DNA of 64,000 nt from positions 124,001 through 188,000 of the forward strand of contig NZ_NHMP01000004.1 in NCBI RefSeq assembly GCF_002221595.1, read 5' to 3'. Below the pieces are notes generated by a model. It made no database searches, was not told where the DNA came from, and worked only from the letters and a program-made list of their open reading frames with translations. Numbering within the stretch: the stretch's first letter is position 1; each line of letters starts with the position of its first letter. The stretch comes from Turicimonas muris. Lineage in GTDB: Bacteria; Pseudomonadota; Gammaproteobacteria; Burkholderiales; Burkholderiaceae_F. The position numbers were made by a program, and so were the translations under genes. This document shows positions 36,275 through 46,064 of the stretch, one piece after another.

Positions 36275-37021
36275 TCATGACAAAAAGCCAAAAGAATGCT
36301 TTTTGCGATTAACGACAGTGAAGGCAAAACGTTCTGCGGGATGAAAAGATTCAGAGGCAGTTATGGTATTTCCTTCCCGGTCCAAATAGCATCGAACAAT
36401 CTTCAAAGCGGGAACTCCTGGTTTCGAATTGAAGTGCTCGGCTACGTCAGGGCTCATCACGACCGCCGAAAAAGTTTGCCTTACTTCCGCACATTCAATG
36501 TCTAGAAAACCTTCAATCAAAGAAACAATAAGTTCCCTCGGATGTCTTTTAGCTTCTTCAGCCACATAGGCCATGCTTTTTCTGACGTAAACATAGGTTA
36601 CAACCACCGGCTCATTTAAGTTTTTATCGGCCACGCGAATATTTTTAAATCGGACCCATGGCTCATTTTCGGTTAAACAGAGCTGTTCAGAGAGCTCTTT
36701 TGTTACGATCACATCCTCCGTCGCTTCTATAAGCCGCGGAAATTGATTACCGTAGTAGTCAATCGCACGAATATCAGAGAGTTCATGAAGAAATTTACCG
36801 TTTTGGACTTTGCTTTTAACTCGAGTTCCAATATGTGGACGCCTCTCAACCAATTCTGCTTTTACCAAGGCATCCAGCGCTTTCCTAACTGTATCCCGAC
36901 TGACTGAGAGCTGCTCGGCGAGCTCAATCTCTCCCGGGATGATCGAGCCCACAGGCCAATCACCGCTTGTAATCTTAGCAACCAGCTTTTCCGAGACTTC
37001 CTGCCACAATTTTTTTCTCAT
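36275..37021 (-). CDS. GntR-family regulator, HutC/UTRA type
   Basis: 248 residues: N-terminal winged helix (PGEIELAEQLSVSRDTVRKAL, residues about 29-49) and a C-terminal UTRA ligand-binding domain. It is divergent from the adenylosuccinate-lyase-like gene and the DASS permease. A near-repeat TTGCCRACATA occurs twice in the intergenic region (37107-37117 and 37133-37143). By analogy with HutC-type regulators it probably represses that catabolic operon until its substrate appears. The ligand is unknown. Confidence 0.85.
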   Translation of the reverse strand: MRKKLWQEVSEKLVAKITSGDWPVGSIIPGEIELAEQLSVSRDTVRKALDALVKAELVERRPHIGTRVKSKVQNGKFLHELSDIRAIDYYGNQFPRLIEATEDVIVTKELSEQLCLTENEPWVRFKNIRVADKNLNEPVVVTYVYVRKSMAYVAEEAKRHPRELIVSLIEGFLDIECAEVRQTFSAVVMSPDVAEHFNSKPGVPALKIVRCYLDREGNTITASESFHPAERFAFTVVNRKKHSFGFLS

Positions 37022-37100
37022 GATGCCTCTTTTGTAGGAATGAAATAGTCACGAAACCATATCCATTTTTAGAGATCTCGCTGGGAGAGAAGGCTTCTTC

Positions 37101-37143
37101 TATTTGTTGCCGACATAATATGTCTTATTTGTTTGCCAACATA
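37101..37143. promoter_or_regulatory. Candidate operator of the GntR regulator
   Basis: Two direct copies of a 17-18-base unit of the form TATTTGT(T)TGCCRACATA lie at 37101-37117 and 37126-37143. The first also forms a palindrome GACATA-A-TATGTC (37112-37124). The position is between the divergent GntR gene and the lyase operon. Confidence 0.5.
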
Positions 37144-37296
37144 TCACAACTATTTAATTTTTAAAAAGAAAATAAACCTTAACCTCGGAAAAGTTTGATC
37201 AGTATCAAAACAAATTCATTCTTTTGTACGTACATATTCTATCTCCAGCACAATGACCAAAGCACATTCATTGTTAAGTTTCCACAGGAGATTAAA

Positions 37297-38643
37297 GTGC
37301 CTTCTACCGCTATCGACAGCCAAATCCATGGATGCATGTTCAGCACCGATGAAATGAGGAAAACTCTGAGTGACGAAGCCTGGGTTCAAAAATGGCTTGA
37401 CACCGAAGCCGCTCTTGCAAAGGCTCAAGGCGAACTCGGAATTATCCCAAAAGACAAAGCTGACATCATCCAGAAATACGCCAAAGCCGAGCTTCTGGAT
37501 ATTCCTTCAATCGGAGAGTTCTATAAAAGCTCCATCACTATTGTTCCTTTACTGAAAGCCTTCAAGAAAGTCCTTCCTGACAATGCAGGAGAGTTCGTTC
37601 ACTGGGGCGCGACCAGCCAAGACATTGTTGACACAGGTATTGTTCTTCTTGAAAAAGATGCCTATGAAATCATCCTTCGTGATATGAAGCTTTGCCAAGA
37701 ATATTGTTTAGACCTTGCCAAAAAGCACCGCAACACCGTTATGTCCGGCAGAACTCACGTCGTACACGCTCTTCCGATTACTTTCGGCTACAAAGCCGCA
37801 ATCTGGGTAGATGAGCTCGGACGTGATATCGAACGCTTAGAACAGATCCAAGACCGAGTTTTTGTTGGTGAAATGGCTGGGGCCGTTGGGACTCTAGCTT
37901 CCCAGCCCGAACACGGACTTGCAGTGCAGAAGAGAATGATGGAAATTCTCGGTCTCAATGTTCCTACAATTGCATGGCACGTTGCTCGAGATAATCAGGC
38001 AGAGTTTGTTTCCGTTTTAGCTCTTTGTGCCGGAACTCTCGGCCGCATCATCCATGAGATTCTGACTCTTCAGAGAACAGAAATTCTCGAACTTGAAGAG
38101 CCTTTCTTCATGGGCAAAGTCGGTTCCTCTACGATGCCCCACAAACGCAATCCTGCCGTTCTTGAAAACGTTTTAGCTCTTCTTCGCAACGTCCGCTCTA
38201 TAGCACCATCTATCGTTGAATCGATGATTAGTGAAAATGAAAGAGACTGGGGTTGCTTCCTGTCCGAATGGGAAGCCATTCCGCGCGCCTGTCACTTGAT
38301 GGCAGCTGCTCTCGAAAAGTCCAAGAACATTCTCAAAAACTTGATTGTTTATGAGCAGCACATGGAACGAAATCTTTTCAAACAAAAAGGCCTCATGATG
38401 AGTGAATGCGTCATGATGCATATGGCTCCGCGTCTTGGCCGCATGACTGCGCATGAAATCATCTACAAAGGCGCCATGGAAGCTTACGAAAAAGAAATTC
38501 CGTTCAAAGATGTGCTGATGAATACTCCGGCAGTCAAGGAAGAATTTACGGAAGAGGAAATTGATCACATGCTCAATCCTCACTCTTACATCGGATTAGC
38601 TCCGGAATTCGTCGATCGAGTTCTTGCCAAGTATTCCAAATAA
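37297..38643 (+). CDS. Adenylosuccinate-lyase-like enzyme of the fumarase superfamily
   Basis: About 448 residues. The signature GSSTMPHKRNP, the histidine-containing GRTHVVHALPITFG and GATSQDIVDTG show a PurB/3-carboxymuconate-cycloisomerase type fold. I start at the GTG at 37297 because AGGAG lies six bases before it; upstream in-frame codons read as non-coding. It is followed 56 bases later by a dicarboxylate permease and is divergent from a GntR regulator. This is unlike the context of biosynthetic purB, so a catabolic lyase releasing fumarate or a related diacid is more likely. Exact substrate unknown. Confidence 0.75.
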   Translation: MPSTAIDSQIHGCMFSTDEMRKTLSDEAWVQKWLDTEAALAKAQGELGIIPKDKADIIQKYAKAELLDIPSIGEFYKSSITIVPLLKAFKKVLPDNAGEFVHWGATSQDIVDTGIVLLEKDAYEIILRDMKLCQEYCLDLAKKHRNTVMSGRTHVVHALPITFGYKAAIWVDELGRDIERLEQIQDRVFVGEMAGAVGTLASQPEHGLAVQKRMMEILGLNVPTIAWHVARDNQAEFVSVLALCAGTLGRIIHEILTLQRTEILELEEPFFMGKVGSSTMPHKRNPAVLENVLALLRNVRSIAPSIVESMISENERDWGCFLSEWEAIPRACHLMAAALEKSKNILKNLIVYEQHMERNLFKQKGLMMSECVMMHMAPRLGRMTAHEIIYKGAMEAYEKEIPFKDVLMNTPAVKEEFTEEEIDHMLNPHSYIGLAPEFVDRVLAKYSK

Positions 38644-38699
38644 TTTCCTTTCATCCGGCTGCGGTATATGCAGCCGAATCTCAATTCAAAGGTATTTGT

Positions 38700-40112
38700 A
38701 TGCCTCAACGTTCAATCAAGCTGTGGCAGGCGGTAACTCCTGTCCTCGTCTGTTTACTCATATGGTTATATCCGGTACCGGAAGGCCTAAAACCTGAAGC
38801 TTGGTATATGTTTGCCATCTTTGTTGCAACTATTGTCGGTATTCTTTGCGCTCCGCTTCCTTCAGGCGCTATTATGTTCATTTCTTTGGCGGTCTGTATT
38901 TTTACAAATACGCTGACTTTCAAAGCGGCTTTATCCGGGTTTGCCTCCGGCACAGTATGGATGATTTTTGCCGCTTATGTTCTGTCTTTAGGCTTTGTCC
39001 AGTCTGGACTCGGCCGACGCATTGCCTACAAGACGCTTTCTTTATTCGGCGGTTCTTCACTTGGCATCGCTTACTCTCTGGGCCTGGCAGATTTGTTCTT
39101 AGCGCCTGCTATGCCGAGTGTGACAGCCCGTTCCGGCGGTATCATTCTGCCAATTTCAAAGTCTATTAACCAAGTGCTCGACAGTGAACCAGGTCCGAAG
39201 CAGAAACGGCTCGGTGAGTTCTTAACCATGACCTGCTTTCAGTTCACACCGATCACCGGCGCTATGTTCATGACTGGTATGGCTGCGAATCCATTGTGCG
39301 CGACACTTGCTAAAGAAGGTCTGGGCCTCGAGCTCTCTTGGATTGGATGGTTCTGGGCTGCCGTTGTGCCATCCATGATTTGTTTCTTCGTGATGCCTCT
39401 TCTTTCTTACAAGATTCTCGATCCCGGCTTAAAAAAAACTCCCGAAGCCAAAGTCATGGGCAAAGAACAGCTTTTTGCAATGGGTCCCATGTCCTCGCAA
39501 GAAAAGAAAGTTGCTCTCGGTTTCATCATCGCGTTATTAGGTTGGGGAACGACGATGTGGACTGGTTACAACGCCAATGCCATCGCTATCACTCTTGCTG
39601 CTTTCTTGTTTGCGACCGGAGCAGTTAATTGGAAAGACGTTTTAAACGATAAAGCAGCTTGGGACACCGTAGTTTGGTTCGGCATCATTATTTCCTTAGC
39701 AACCGGTCTTACCTCTTTAGGCTTTATTAAATGGATGAGCGCAGGATTTGCTTCCATGCTCACAGGCATGGACTGGATGGTTGCGTTCATCCTTCTCGGC
39801 TTCCTGTACATCTACCTTCACTATGTCTTTGCCACTGCATCAGGCCATGTTGCAGCCATGTACGTTCCGTTCTCTATGGTTGCGATCGGCGCAGGCGCCC
39901 CTCCGATGATGGTTGCAATCTGTTTTGCAATCTTCTCGAACTTTATGTGGGGAATCACCGAATACGCCGGCGGACCAGGCCCGATCTATTACGGCCAGGG
40001 CTACTTTGAAAGACCTCGGTTTTACGGCATCAACTTTGTACTGGTGACCATTAACGTTCTGATTGTTTTTGCCAGCGGCATGCTTTGGTGGAAACTTATC
40101 GGCCTCTATTAA
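38700..40112 (+). CDS. DASS-family anion permease (CitT/2-oxoglutarate-malate type)
   Basis: 470 residues with about 12 membrane helices. Features of the divalent anion:sodium symporter family are visible: LPSGAIMFISLAVCIF, PAMPSVTARSGGIILPI and FQFTPITGAMFMTGMAANP. It is a CitT-like carrier for di- or tricarboxylates, probably exchanging substrate for succinate. It is co-transcribed with the lyase and probably supplies its substrate. A strong terminator follows. Confidence 0.87.
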   Translation: MPQRSIKLWQAVTPVLVCLLIWLYPVPEGLKPEAWYMFAIFVATIVGILCAPLPSGAIMFISLAVCIFTNTLTFKAALSGFASGTVWMIFAAYVLSLGFVQSGLGRRIAYKTLSLFGGSSLGIAYSLGLADLFLAPAMPSVTARSGGIILPISKSINQVLDSEPGPKQKRLGEFLTMTCFQFTPITGAMFMTGMAANPLCATLAKEGLGLELSWIGWFWAAVVPSMICFFVMPLLSYKILDPGLKKTPEAKVMGKEQLFAMGPMSSQEKKVALGFIIALLGWGTTMWTGYNANAIAITLAAFLFATGAVNWKDVLNDKAAWDTVVWFGIIISLATGLTSLGFIKWMSAGFASMLTGMDWMVAFILLGFLYIYLHYVFATASGHVAAMYVPFSMVAIGAGAPPMMVAICFAIFSNFMWGITEYAGGPGPIYYGQGYFERPRFYGINFVLVTINVLIVFASGMLWWKLIGLY

Positions 40113-40139
40113 GGCTAGAACCAACCTAAAAATCGCAGA

Positions 40140-40167
40140 GGATGCCATCAGGCATCCCCTTTGTTTT
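40140..40167. terminator. Bidirectional terminator between the DASS permease and lpxC
   Basis: GGATGCC and GGCATCC form a seven-pair stem around ATCA, followed on the plus strand by CCTTTGTTTTT and on the minus strand by an ATTTTTAGG stretch. Confidence 0.8.
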
Positions 40168-40210
40168 TGGCGTCTAAAGTCCTTTTGAAAAGTATCAGAA
40201 GAACAAATGA

Positions 40211-41128
40211 TCAGATACTTGGAATAACAAGTGCGTTGGTAAAGGCAGAAGGGGCCTTTGAGCTATCTTCAAAAGTCACGAATTCCCAGCTGTCCGGTTC
40301 AGACAACAGTTTCCTGAGAAGCTTATTGTTCAAATCATGACCGGACTTGAAGGCCTTGTAATGAGCAACGAGAGGATGGCCTAAAACATAAAGATCTCCC
40401 ATGGCGTCAAGGAGCTTATGTTTGGCAAACTCATCATTGGAACGAAGGCCGTCCGGATTAAGGACGTGATAGTCATCCATCACCACGGCGTTATCTAATG
40501 TACCCCCCTGAGCCAGCCCATACGAGCGGAGCATTTCCAAATCATTGACGAATCCAAAAGTCCGGGCTTTGGCGACATCGTTGATATAGGTATGGTTGTC
40601 AAAGTCAACTTCAACAAACTGTGCTGTTGCATCAATAGCGGGATGACCGAAATCAATGGCAAAGGACAGCTTATAACCGTTAAACGGTTCTAAAGATGCC
40701 CACTTATCGCCGGCGTGAATTTCAATTGACTTTTTAACACGAACAAATTTCCTTGGTGCGTCTTGTTCTTCAACGCCTGCCGCTTTAATCAAGAAAACAA
40801 AGGATGCACCGGAACCGTCCATGATTGGAACCTCAGCACCGTCAACTTCTACGTAGCAGTTGTCAATGCCAAGTCCGGATAAAGCACTCATAAGATGCTC
40901 AATCGTCGCAATCTTGGCTTGGCCTTTATCCAGAGTCGTTGCCATACGGGTATCGTTGACTCTTTCCGGTTCGGCTTTAATTGCAACCGGCGGATTCAAG
41001 TCAATTCTTCGGAAAACAATCCCGGTATCGACAGGGGCCGGGCGCAAGGCTAATTTAACTTTGCGTCCGGAATGCAAGCCGATACCGACAGTTTCAAAAG
41101 CTTTTTTAATCGTTCTCTGTCTAATCAC
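40211..41128 (-). CDS. lpxC: UDP-3-O-acyl-N-acetylglucosamine deacetylase
   Basis: First committed enzyme of lipid A synthesis, 305 residues, zinc-dependent. The zinc ligand region [11 protein letters not shown] and the catalytic [18 protein letters not shown] and [14 protein letters not shown] elements are intact. It follows ftsZ on the minus strand as in E. coli and confirms an LPS-containing outer membrane. Confidence 0.96.
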   Translation of the reverse strand: MIRQRTIKKAFETVGIGLHSGRKVKLALRPAPVDTGIVFRRIDLNPPVAIKAEPERVNDTRMATTLDKGQAKIATIEHLMSALSGLGIDNCYVEVDGAEVPIMDGSGASFVFLIKAAGVEEQDAPRKFVRVKKSIEIHAGDKWASLEPFNGYKLSFAIDFGHPAIDATAQFVEVDFDNHTYINDVAKARTFGFVNDLEMLRSYGLAQGGTLDNAVVMDDYHVLNPDGLRSNDEFAKHKLLDAMGDLYVLGHPLVAHYKAFKSGHDLNNKLLRKLLSEPDSWEFVTFEDSSKAPSAFTNALVIPSI

Positions 41129-41146
41129 TGAATTCGGTTCCTTGGA

Positions 41147-42928
41147 TTAGTTCTTCTTTCTAAGAAAGGCCGGGATTTCATGTTCGAACTGCGGCTTTTC
41201 TTCTTCCTGCTGGGCCTGTTCGGCTGTATTAGAAACAGAAGCGTTGTTAGACCATAGTCCGCTGCCTTGTCCATTACGAGGATTCAAACTGGCAAAACCC
41301 CCTTGGTTGAAGCCCATACCGCTGTTCATCATGCCGAAAATTGTATTGTCTTTGCGTGCTGGAGGCACTTGGAAGCTGTCATCGGGTTGTGCGATTGGTC
41401 TTGAAAATGCTCCAGCCGCCCCAAAAGGGCTATGAGCTCCTTGATCCTGCTGAGGATGTTGAGGAGGGCGCGGCTCAGCGGCTCTCTGAACTTGCGGTTC
41501 CGGCTGAACCGGCTGAGAAGCAGAAGCCTGCGTCTGAGAAAATTGAGAAACAAAGCTCGGTGCATTCGACTGGGGCGCAGCTGCAGGTTGCTGAATAGGC
41601 TGAACCACTTGCTTTGGTTCTGGCATAACATTGACTCTGACTTCAGCGATTTCTTCGACCTGCACAGGCGCCGGCTGTTGAACCGATTCTCTGATTTCAG
41701 GGGTGGAGAAAGGGGCAGACGGCTGCTGTTTTAACGGATTCGAAAATCCGGTAGGATTTCTGATTTCGAACGGATTAACCGAAGTTTCCTGGACAACTGG
41801 CTGAGGCTCTTTAACCGGTTTTGCAGGTTTCTCTGGCTGACCAAAGAGGTCAACTCCCATGGCTGCAGGAGGAATCGGATCAGTATGGGCCTGCGGCTTC
41901 CATAAGCCGGCTGCCTGGTTCTGAGGAGCAGCTGTCGGCTGAGGAGTTGGGATGGTATAGCTAGGATCGATAGAATCCTGATCCAAGCCTGTAGCAATAA
42001 CGGTAACGCGAATCTTATCTCCGAGAGAATCGTCATAAACACTGCCGAACACAATATTGGCATCAGGATCAGCGAAGTTGCGCACAGTTTCCATGGCCAT
42101 ACGGATTTCAGACATCTTGACAGCCTGGCTGCCCGAAATGTTGACCAGTACACCGCGCGCACCCTTAACATCAAACTCTTCAAGCAGCGGGCAGCTGATG
42201 GCTTGAGAAGCTGCCTGGAGTGCCCTGTCTTGACCTTCAGCTTCTGCGGATCCCATCATGGCGGTACCTCGTTCGCTCATAACAGTTCGAACGTCTTCGA
42301 AGTCGGCATTGACCAAGCCAGGAGCCTGAATAATTTCGGAAATACCGGCCACGGCGTTGTACAGAACTTCATCAGCACGGGCAAAACATTCCCCGATGGT
42401 GGCGTCCTCACCAAGCTCCATTTCGAGCTTGTCGTTAAGAATAATGATCAAGGAATGTACGCGAGCCTTCAAAGCTTTAATACCAGCCTCAGCATTTCTC
42501 ATGCGGCGGTTGCCTTCAAAAGAGAACGGCTTGGTAACAACGGCAACGGTAAGAATGCCCAATTCTTGAGCCACTTCGGCCACAATTGAAGCTGCACCGG
42601 TTCCTGTACCGCCGCCCATTCCGGCTGTAATAAAAACCATGTTTGCGCCGCGCAAAGCGTCGGCAATTTCTTCGCGAGCTTCATTGGCTGCCTGCTGGCC
42701 GACTTCCGGTTTACTGCCGGCACCTAAACCAGTGTGCCCAAGTTGGATTTGTACTTCTGCTTCACTTTGGGATAAGGCCTGTCGATCCGTATTAGCAGCA
42801 ATGAACACCACATTGCCTTTGACCTGCTTACGGATCATATTGTTAATTACATTGCCACCGGCTCCGCCGACACCAATTACCTTAATCAGTGCACCGCTTT
42901 CGCCGTTTTCCATCATTTCAAACGCCAT
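41147..42928 (-). CDS. ftsZ: Cell division protein FtsZ, with a very long C-terminal linker
   Basis: Tubulin-like GTPase forming the Z-ring. The GTP-binding loop [12 protein letters not shown] and the T7 loop [11 protein letters not shown] are intact, and the globular domain covers roughly residues 1-320. It then has an extremely long Gln/Pro-rich linker (about 320-580) before the terminal peptide [10 protein letters not shown] that binds FtsA and ZapD. The total of 593 residues is far longer than the usual 380-400. The linker is low-complexity and its codons look like those of its neighbours, so the gene seems genuine. Confidence 0.95.
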   Translation of the reverse strand: MAFEMMENGESGALIKVIGVGGAGGNVINNMIRKQVKGNVVFIAANTDRQALSQSEAEVQIQLGHTGLGAGSKPEVGQQAANEAREEIADALRGANMVFITAGMGGGTGTGAASIVAEVAQELGILTVAVVTKPFSFEGNRRMRNAEAGIKALKARVHSLIIILNDKLEMELGEDATIGECFARADEVLYNAVAGISEIIQAPGLVNADFEDVRTVMSERGTAMMGSAEAEGQDRALQAASQAISCPLLEEFDVKGARGVLVNISGSQAVKMSEIRMAMETVRNFADPDANIVFGSVYDDSLGDKIRVTVIATGLDQDSIDPSYTIPTPQPTAAPQNQAAGLWKPQAHTDPIPPAAMGVDLFGQPEKPAKPVKEPQPVVQETSVNPFEIRNPTGFSNPLKQQPSAPFSTPEIRESVQQPAPVQVEEIAEVRVNVMPEPKQVVQPIQQPAAAPQSNAPSFVSQFSQTQASASQPVQPEPQVQRAAEPRPPQHPQQDQGAHSPFGAAGAFSRPIAQPDDSFQVPPARKDNTIFGMMNSGMGFNQGGFASLNPRNGQGSGLWSNNASVSNTAEQAQQEEEKPQFEHEIPAFLRKKN

Positions 42929-42997
42929 CTGCTACTCCAAATTTATGCGGCTTTACCCACATTAAAACTTCTTAATTCTATTAGGAAAATGAATTTC

Positions 42998-44320
42998 CTA
43001 AAAGTTTCCTGTAAACCAGCTTTTCAACATATTTTTTACCGTTGTAAGCCCGCCCTTCTTCCGTGGCGCTCCGCCTCCTCCGTAATATCTGGCAGTTTCG
43101 TCGGCCAGATAACCAAATAAAGTGGCATATTCGGGAGATGAAACTCCCGCTAGTTTCTCAGGCAGTGTCTCCGTTGAGAATTTATTAGGTGAATAAAAAA
43201 TATTTGTTTCGTACTCAATAATCGGATAACCGATTCGAACATTGATATATCCGCCAGCCATATATCCGCTGAACACTTCTCTTACCAGCCTTTCTATACC
43301 CTTGAGCTGTGCACCGCCGCCGGTCAGAACCACGCCGTAAGAAATCAAGTGACGAAGGTTCTTATCTCGCAGACGGTTGTAAATCGCCTCAAGAATGTCG
43401 CGCAATTTCATATCAATAATTCCCGAGAGAGCTTGTCTTGTCAACACTCGGTTATGTTCATGCGCAAACCCTGCGTAAGACGGTAAATCATAAGAATCGT
43501 TTTTGTCGCAATGCGGGTCAAAACGGACGTGCCCCATAGATACTTTGAGATTTTCTGCATCGATTTTGGACAATTGCGTCTTGATAGAAATCTCATTAGT
43601 CAAAGACTCTCCGCCTCCTGGAAATACCGCCGTGTACTGGACAGCATTGCCGTAATAAACCGCAACCTCGGTTAACTCAGCCCCAAGGTCGATCAAAATC
43701 ACACCAAGATTCTTTTCTTCTTGTGTAAGAACAGCAGAAGCAGAACTCAGCGGATTAAAGTTCAAACGGCTTTCGATGAGCTCCAGACCGCTTCTTCGAA
43801 TTGCCTTACCAATGTTCTGGCAAGGAGAGGTCTGAGCCGTAATTACATGCAGTTTGGCATCCAAACGATTGCCGTCCATACCGACCGGACGGTGATATCC
43901 CCATTTAAAATCAATAGCATACTCCTCGGCCAGAACTTGGAGATACCGCATTGACGGCGGCAAACTAGTTTGCTGAACGTTTCTGAAGATTTCATCCACG
44001 TCAGACTGTTCAATCTCGCCTCTGCGCGTCACGACCGTCATATGGACATTGTCTGACATGATATGGGTACCTGAAATGCCCGCAGCCACTCTCGATATAT
44101 TCACATCGGCAGACTTTTCAGCTTCTTCTACTGTTTGTCGAATAGCATCGACTAAAGGATTAATTTCAACAACCACACCTTCTCTTACGCCGACACTGCC
44201 GCACACTCCCATTCCAACAATGCGATAAGTTCTGTCGGATAACGGTTGGGCAATTGCACAGGCAATCTTAGAAGAACCTATGTCCAACGCGGCTATTAAG
44301 TCATCTGCCTTACTTGGCAT
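42998..44320 (-). CDS. ftsA: Cell division protein FtsA
   Basis: Actin-like protein, 440 residues, that tethers FtsZ to the membrane. The phosphate-1 loop is ALDIGSSKIACA; the SHS2 subdomain and GVVLTGGGAQLKGI adenosine loop are present. It ends in an amphipathic helix-like segment (TVKNMLKSWF). It overlaps ftsQ by 11 bases. Confidence 0.95.
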   Translation of the reverse strand: MPSKADDLIAALDIGSSKIACAIAQPLSDRTYRIVGMGVCGSVGVREGVVVEINPLVDAIRQTVEEAEKSADVNISRVAAGISGTHIMSDNVHMTVVTRRGEIEQSDVDEIFRNVQQTSLPPSMRYLQVLAEEYAIDFKWGYHRPVGMDGNRLDAKLHVITAQTSPCQNIGKAIRRSGLELIESRLNFNPLSSASAVLTQEEKNLGVILIDLGAELTEVAVYYGNAVQYTAVFPGGGESLTNEISIKTQLSKIDAENLKVSMGHVRFDPHCDKNDSYDLPSYAGFAHEHNRVLTRQALSGIIDMKLRDILEAIYNRLRDKNLRHLISYGVVLTGGGAQLKGIERLVREVFSGYMAGGYINVRIGYPIIEYETNIFYSPNKFSTETLPEKLAGVSSPEYATLFGYLADETARYYGGGGAPRKKGGLTTVKNMLKSWFTGNF

Positions 44321-45110
44321 CTTTTATCTCCGTTTCCAATACGTCTGAATCGTCCGGTTCAGGTTCTATTTCCGGACGTTGAACAGCTACGCCTTTTGTA
44401 TATCTTGCGTCAATTTTTCGCGGATGCGTCCCCAAATGGTCCTTCATCTGAGGCATCATGTTCAGTATTCTCTCCAGCCTCAGACTCATAGCCTGATTTG
44501 TATCGCTCCCTTTAAAAACAACTTCAACAGTCTTGCTTTCGGAATTCTTGAAAACAAGAAACCAACCGCTCATCGGAGTCAGCGTCAGAGACACAATCTT
44601 CAATTCTCTAGGTTGGCAGATTTTGTCGAAATCTAAGTACTGCTGGTAAATTTTTGCACTTAGCTCAGGCGGTCCGTAAATATGCGGAAGTTCTCCTTCG
44701 CTTTCTGCTACCGCCTGGTTTTCTTCAAAAATTACACCATCTTGCGACAAAACCTCTTGTTCTCCCCACAGCGCAACCGGCTTATGAAGATACAAGAAGA
44801 TCTTCAGCCGATTCGGCCACTCTCTCTTTACGGATACATCCTTTACCCAAGGAATCTCTTTCAAAGTATCTCGGATCTTCGAAATATCGACCGTAAAAAA
44901 AGTTCCGCTGATCTTGCCTTTTAATTTTTCTGCAACAACGGGGGCCGTGATGGCTTCTTGATTGCCGTGAACCACAACATCGATTCCCCTTAACCAAAAA
45001 ACCGGTTTCTGGATTGCCCACCAGGCGGCAAAAACCAACAGTACGAGGATGATTAAAATCGAGACGAAATCCGTCAGGAAATTAAAAGTTTTATCACTCC
45101 ACTTGGACAT
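44310..45110 (-). CDS. ftsQ: Cell division protein FtsQ
   Basis: Bitopic inner-membrane protein, 266 residues: membrane helix near residues 14-32, POTRA domain (WLRGIDVVVHGN... to ISKIRDTLKEIPWVKDVSVKREWPNRL), and the C-terminal FtsQ domain. It recruits FtsB and FtsL. It sits between ddl and ftsA in standard dcw order. Confidence 0.92.
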   Translation of the reverse strand: MSKWSDKTFNFLTDFVSILIILVLLVFAAWWAIQKPVFWLRGIDVVVHGNQEAITAPVVAEKLKGKISGTFFTVDISKIRDTLKEIPWVKDVSVKREWPNRLKIFLYLHKPVALWGEQEVLSQDGVIFEENQAVAESEGELPHIYGPPELSAKIYQQYLDFDKICQPRELKIVSLTLTPMSGWFLVFKNSESKTVEVVFKGSDTNQAMSLRLERILNMMPQMKDHLGTHPRKIDARYTKGVAVQRPEIEPEPDDSDVLETEIKDAK

Positions 45111-45113
45111 CCA

Positions 45114-46064
45114 CTAACCCTTTAGTGCAGCCCCTTCTGCTACAAGGCAGACCAATTCCTGATAGCTGAGACCGTCGGTCTTAGCTGCTAAAGGCACAAG
45201 TGAGTGCGGCGTCATTCCCGGTGCCGTATTGATCTCTAAAAGAACAAAACTACCGTCAGGTCTGAGCATGACATCTACTCTTGACCATCCTTGGATTCCC
45301 AAGACTGCAGCTGCTTTTTCTACCGCTGCCAAAATCGCGTCTCTGACATCATTGCTGACTGCGGCAGGGCAAATGTACTGAGTCTCATCCGAGAAGTACT
45401 TATGTTCGTAGTCATAATCGCCCTTAGGAGCCACGATTTCAATAATCGGCAGCGCCTTAAGGCCTTGCCCGTCATGTTTATCTAACACTGCAACAGTAAG
45501 CTCTCTGCCGATCACAAGCTCTTCGACCATTACCTGCATGCCGTCTTCCGTAGCCTTTCTCAAGGCCTCTGAAAGAGATTCCGGAGTCGCGTCATTGATA
45601 CGGTAAAGACCAATGCTGGAACCTTCTTTGCTCGGCTTCACAATCAGGTTTTTACCGAGCAAACGAATGATTTCAGCCATGTTGCTGTCAGCGGTTACGG
45701 TTGTTCCTCTCGGTACAGGGATGCCGATTGACTCCCAAACCTTCTTGGTCATAACTTTATCAATGCTGATAGCAGAAGCAAACACGCCGCTTCCTGTATA
45801 GGGGAGCTTGATATATTCCATTAAACCTTGGATCACGCCATCTTCCCCGCCCTTTCCGTGAAGAATGAGGAAGGCCCTGTCATAGTCCTTGCTGACAAGC
45901 TCTTCTATGTCCTGCACCTGAGGATCAAAAACCTCTGCATCGACTCTGGCATCGCGTAATGCTTTAAGTACGCCCGACCCGCTCATTAAAGAGACTTCTC
46001 TTTCTGCAGACGTTCCGCCCATGACAACAACAACTCTGCCTAATTTTTTTTCTTTACTTGCCAT
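45114..46064 (-). CDS. ddl: D-alanine--D-alanine ligase
   Basis: 316 residues, ATP-grasp fold. [18 protein letters not shown] at the start, [11 protein letters not shown], and the metal and substrate loop [18 protein letters not shown] near the C-terminus are intact. It makes the D-Ala-D-Ala dipeptide for MurF. It overlaps murC by 11 bases. Confidence 0.95.
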   Translation of the reverse strand: MASKEKKLGRVVVVMGGTSAEREVSLMSGSGVLKALRDARVDAEVFDPQVQDIEELVSKDYDRAFLILHGKGGEDGVIQGLMEYIKLPYTGSGVFASAISIDKVMTKKVWESIGIPVPRGTTVTADSNMAEIIRLLGKNLIVKPSKEGSSIGLYRINDATPESLSEALRKATEDGMQVMVEELVIGRELTVAVLDKHDGQGLKALPIIEIVAPKGDYDYEHKYFSDETQYICPAAVSNDVRDAILAAVEKAAAVLGIQGWSRVDVMLRPDGSFVLLEINTAPGMTPHSLVPLAAKTDGLSYQELVCLVAEGAALKG

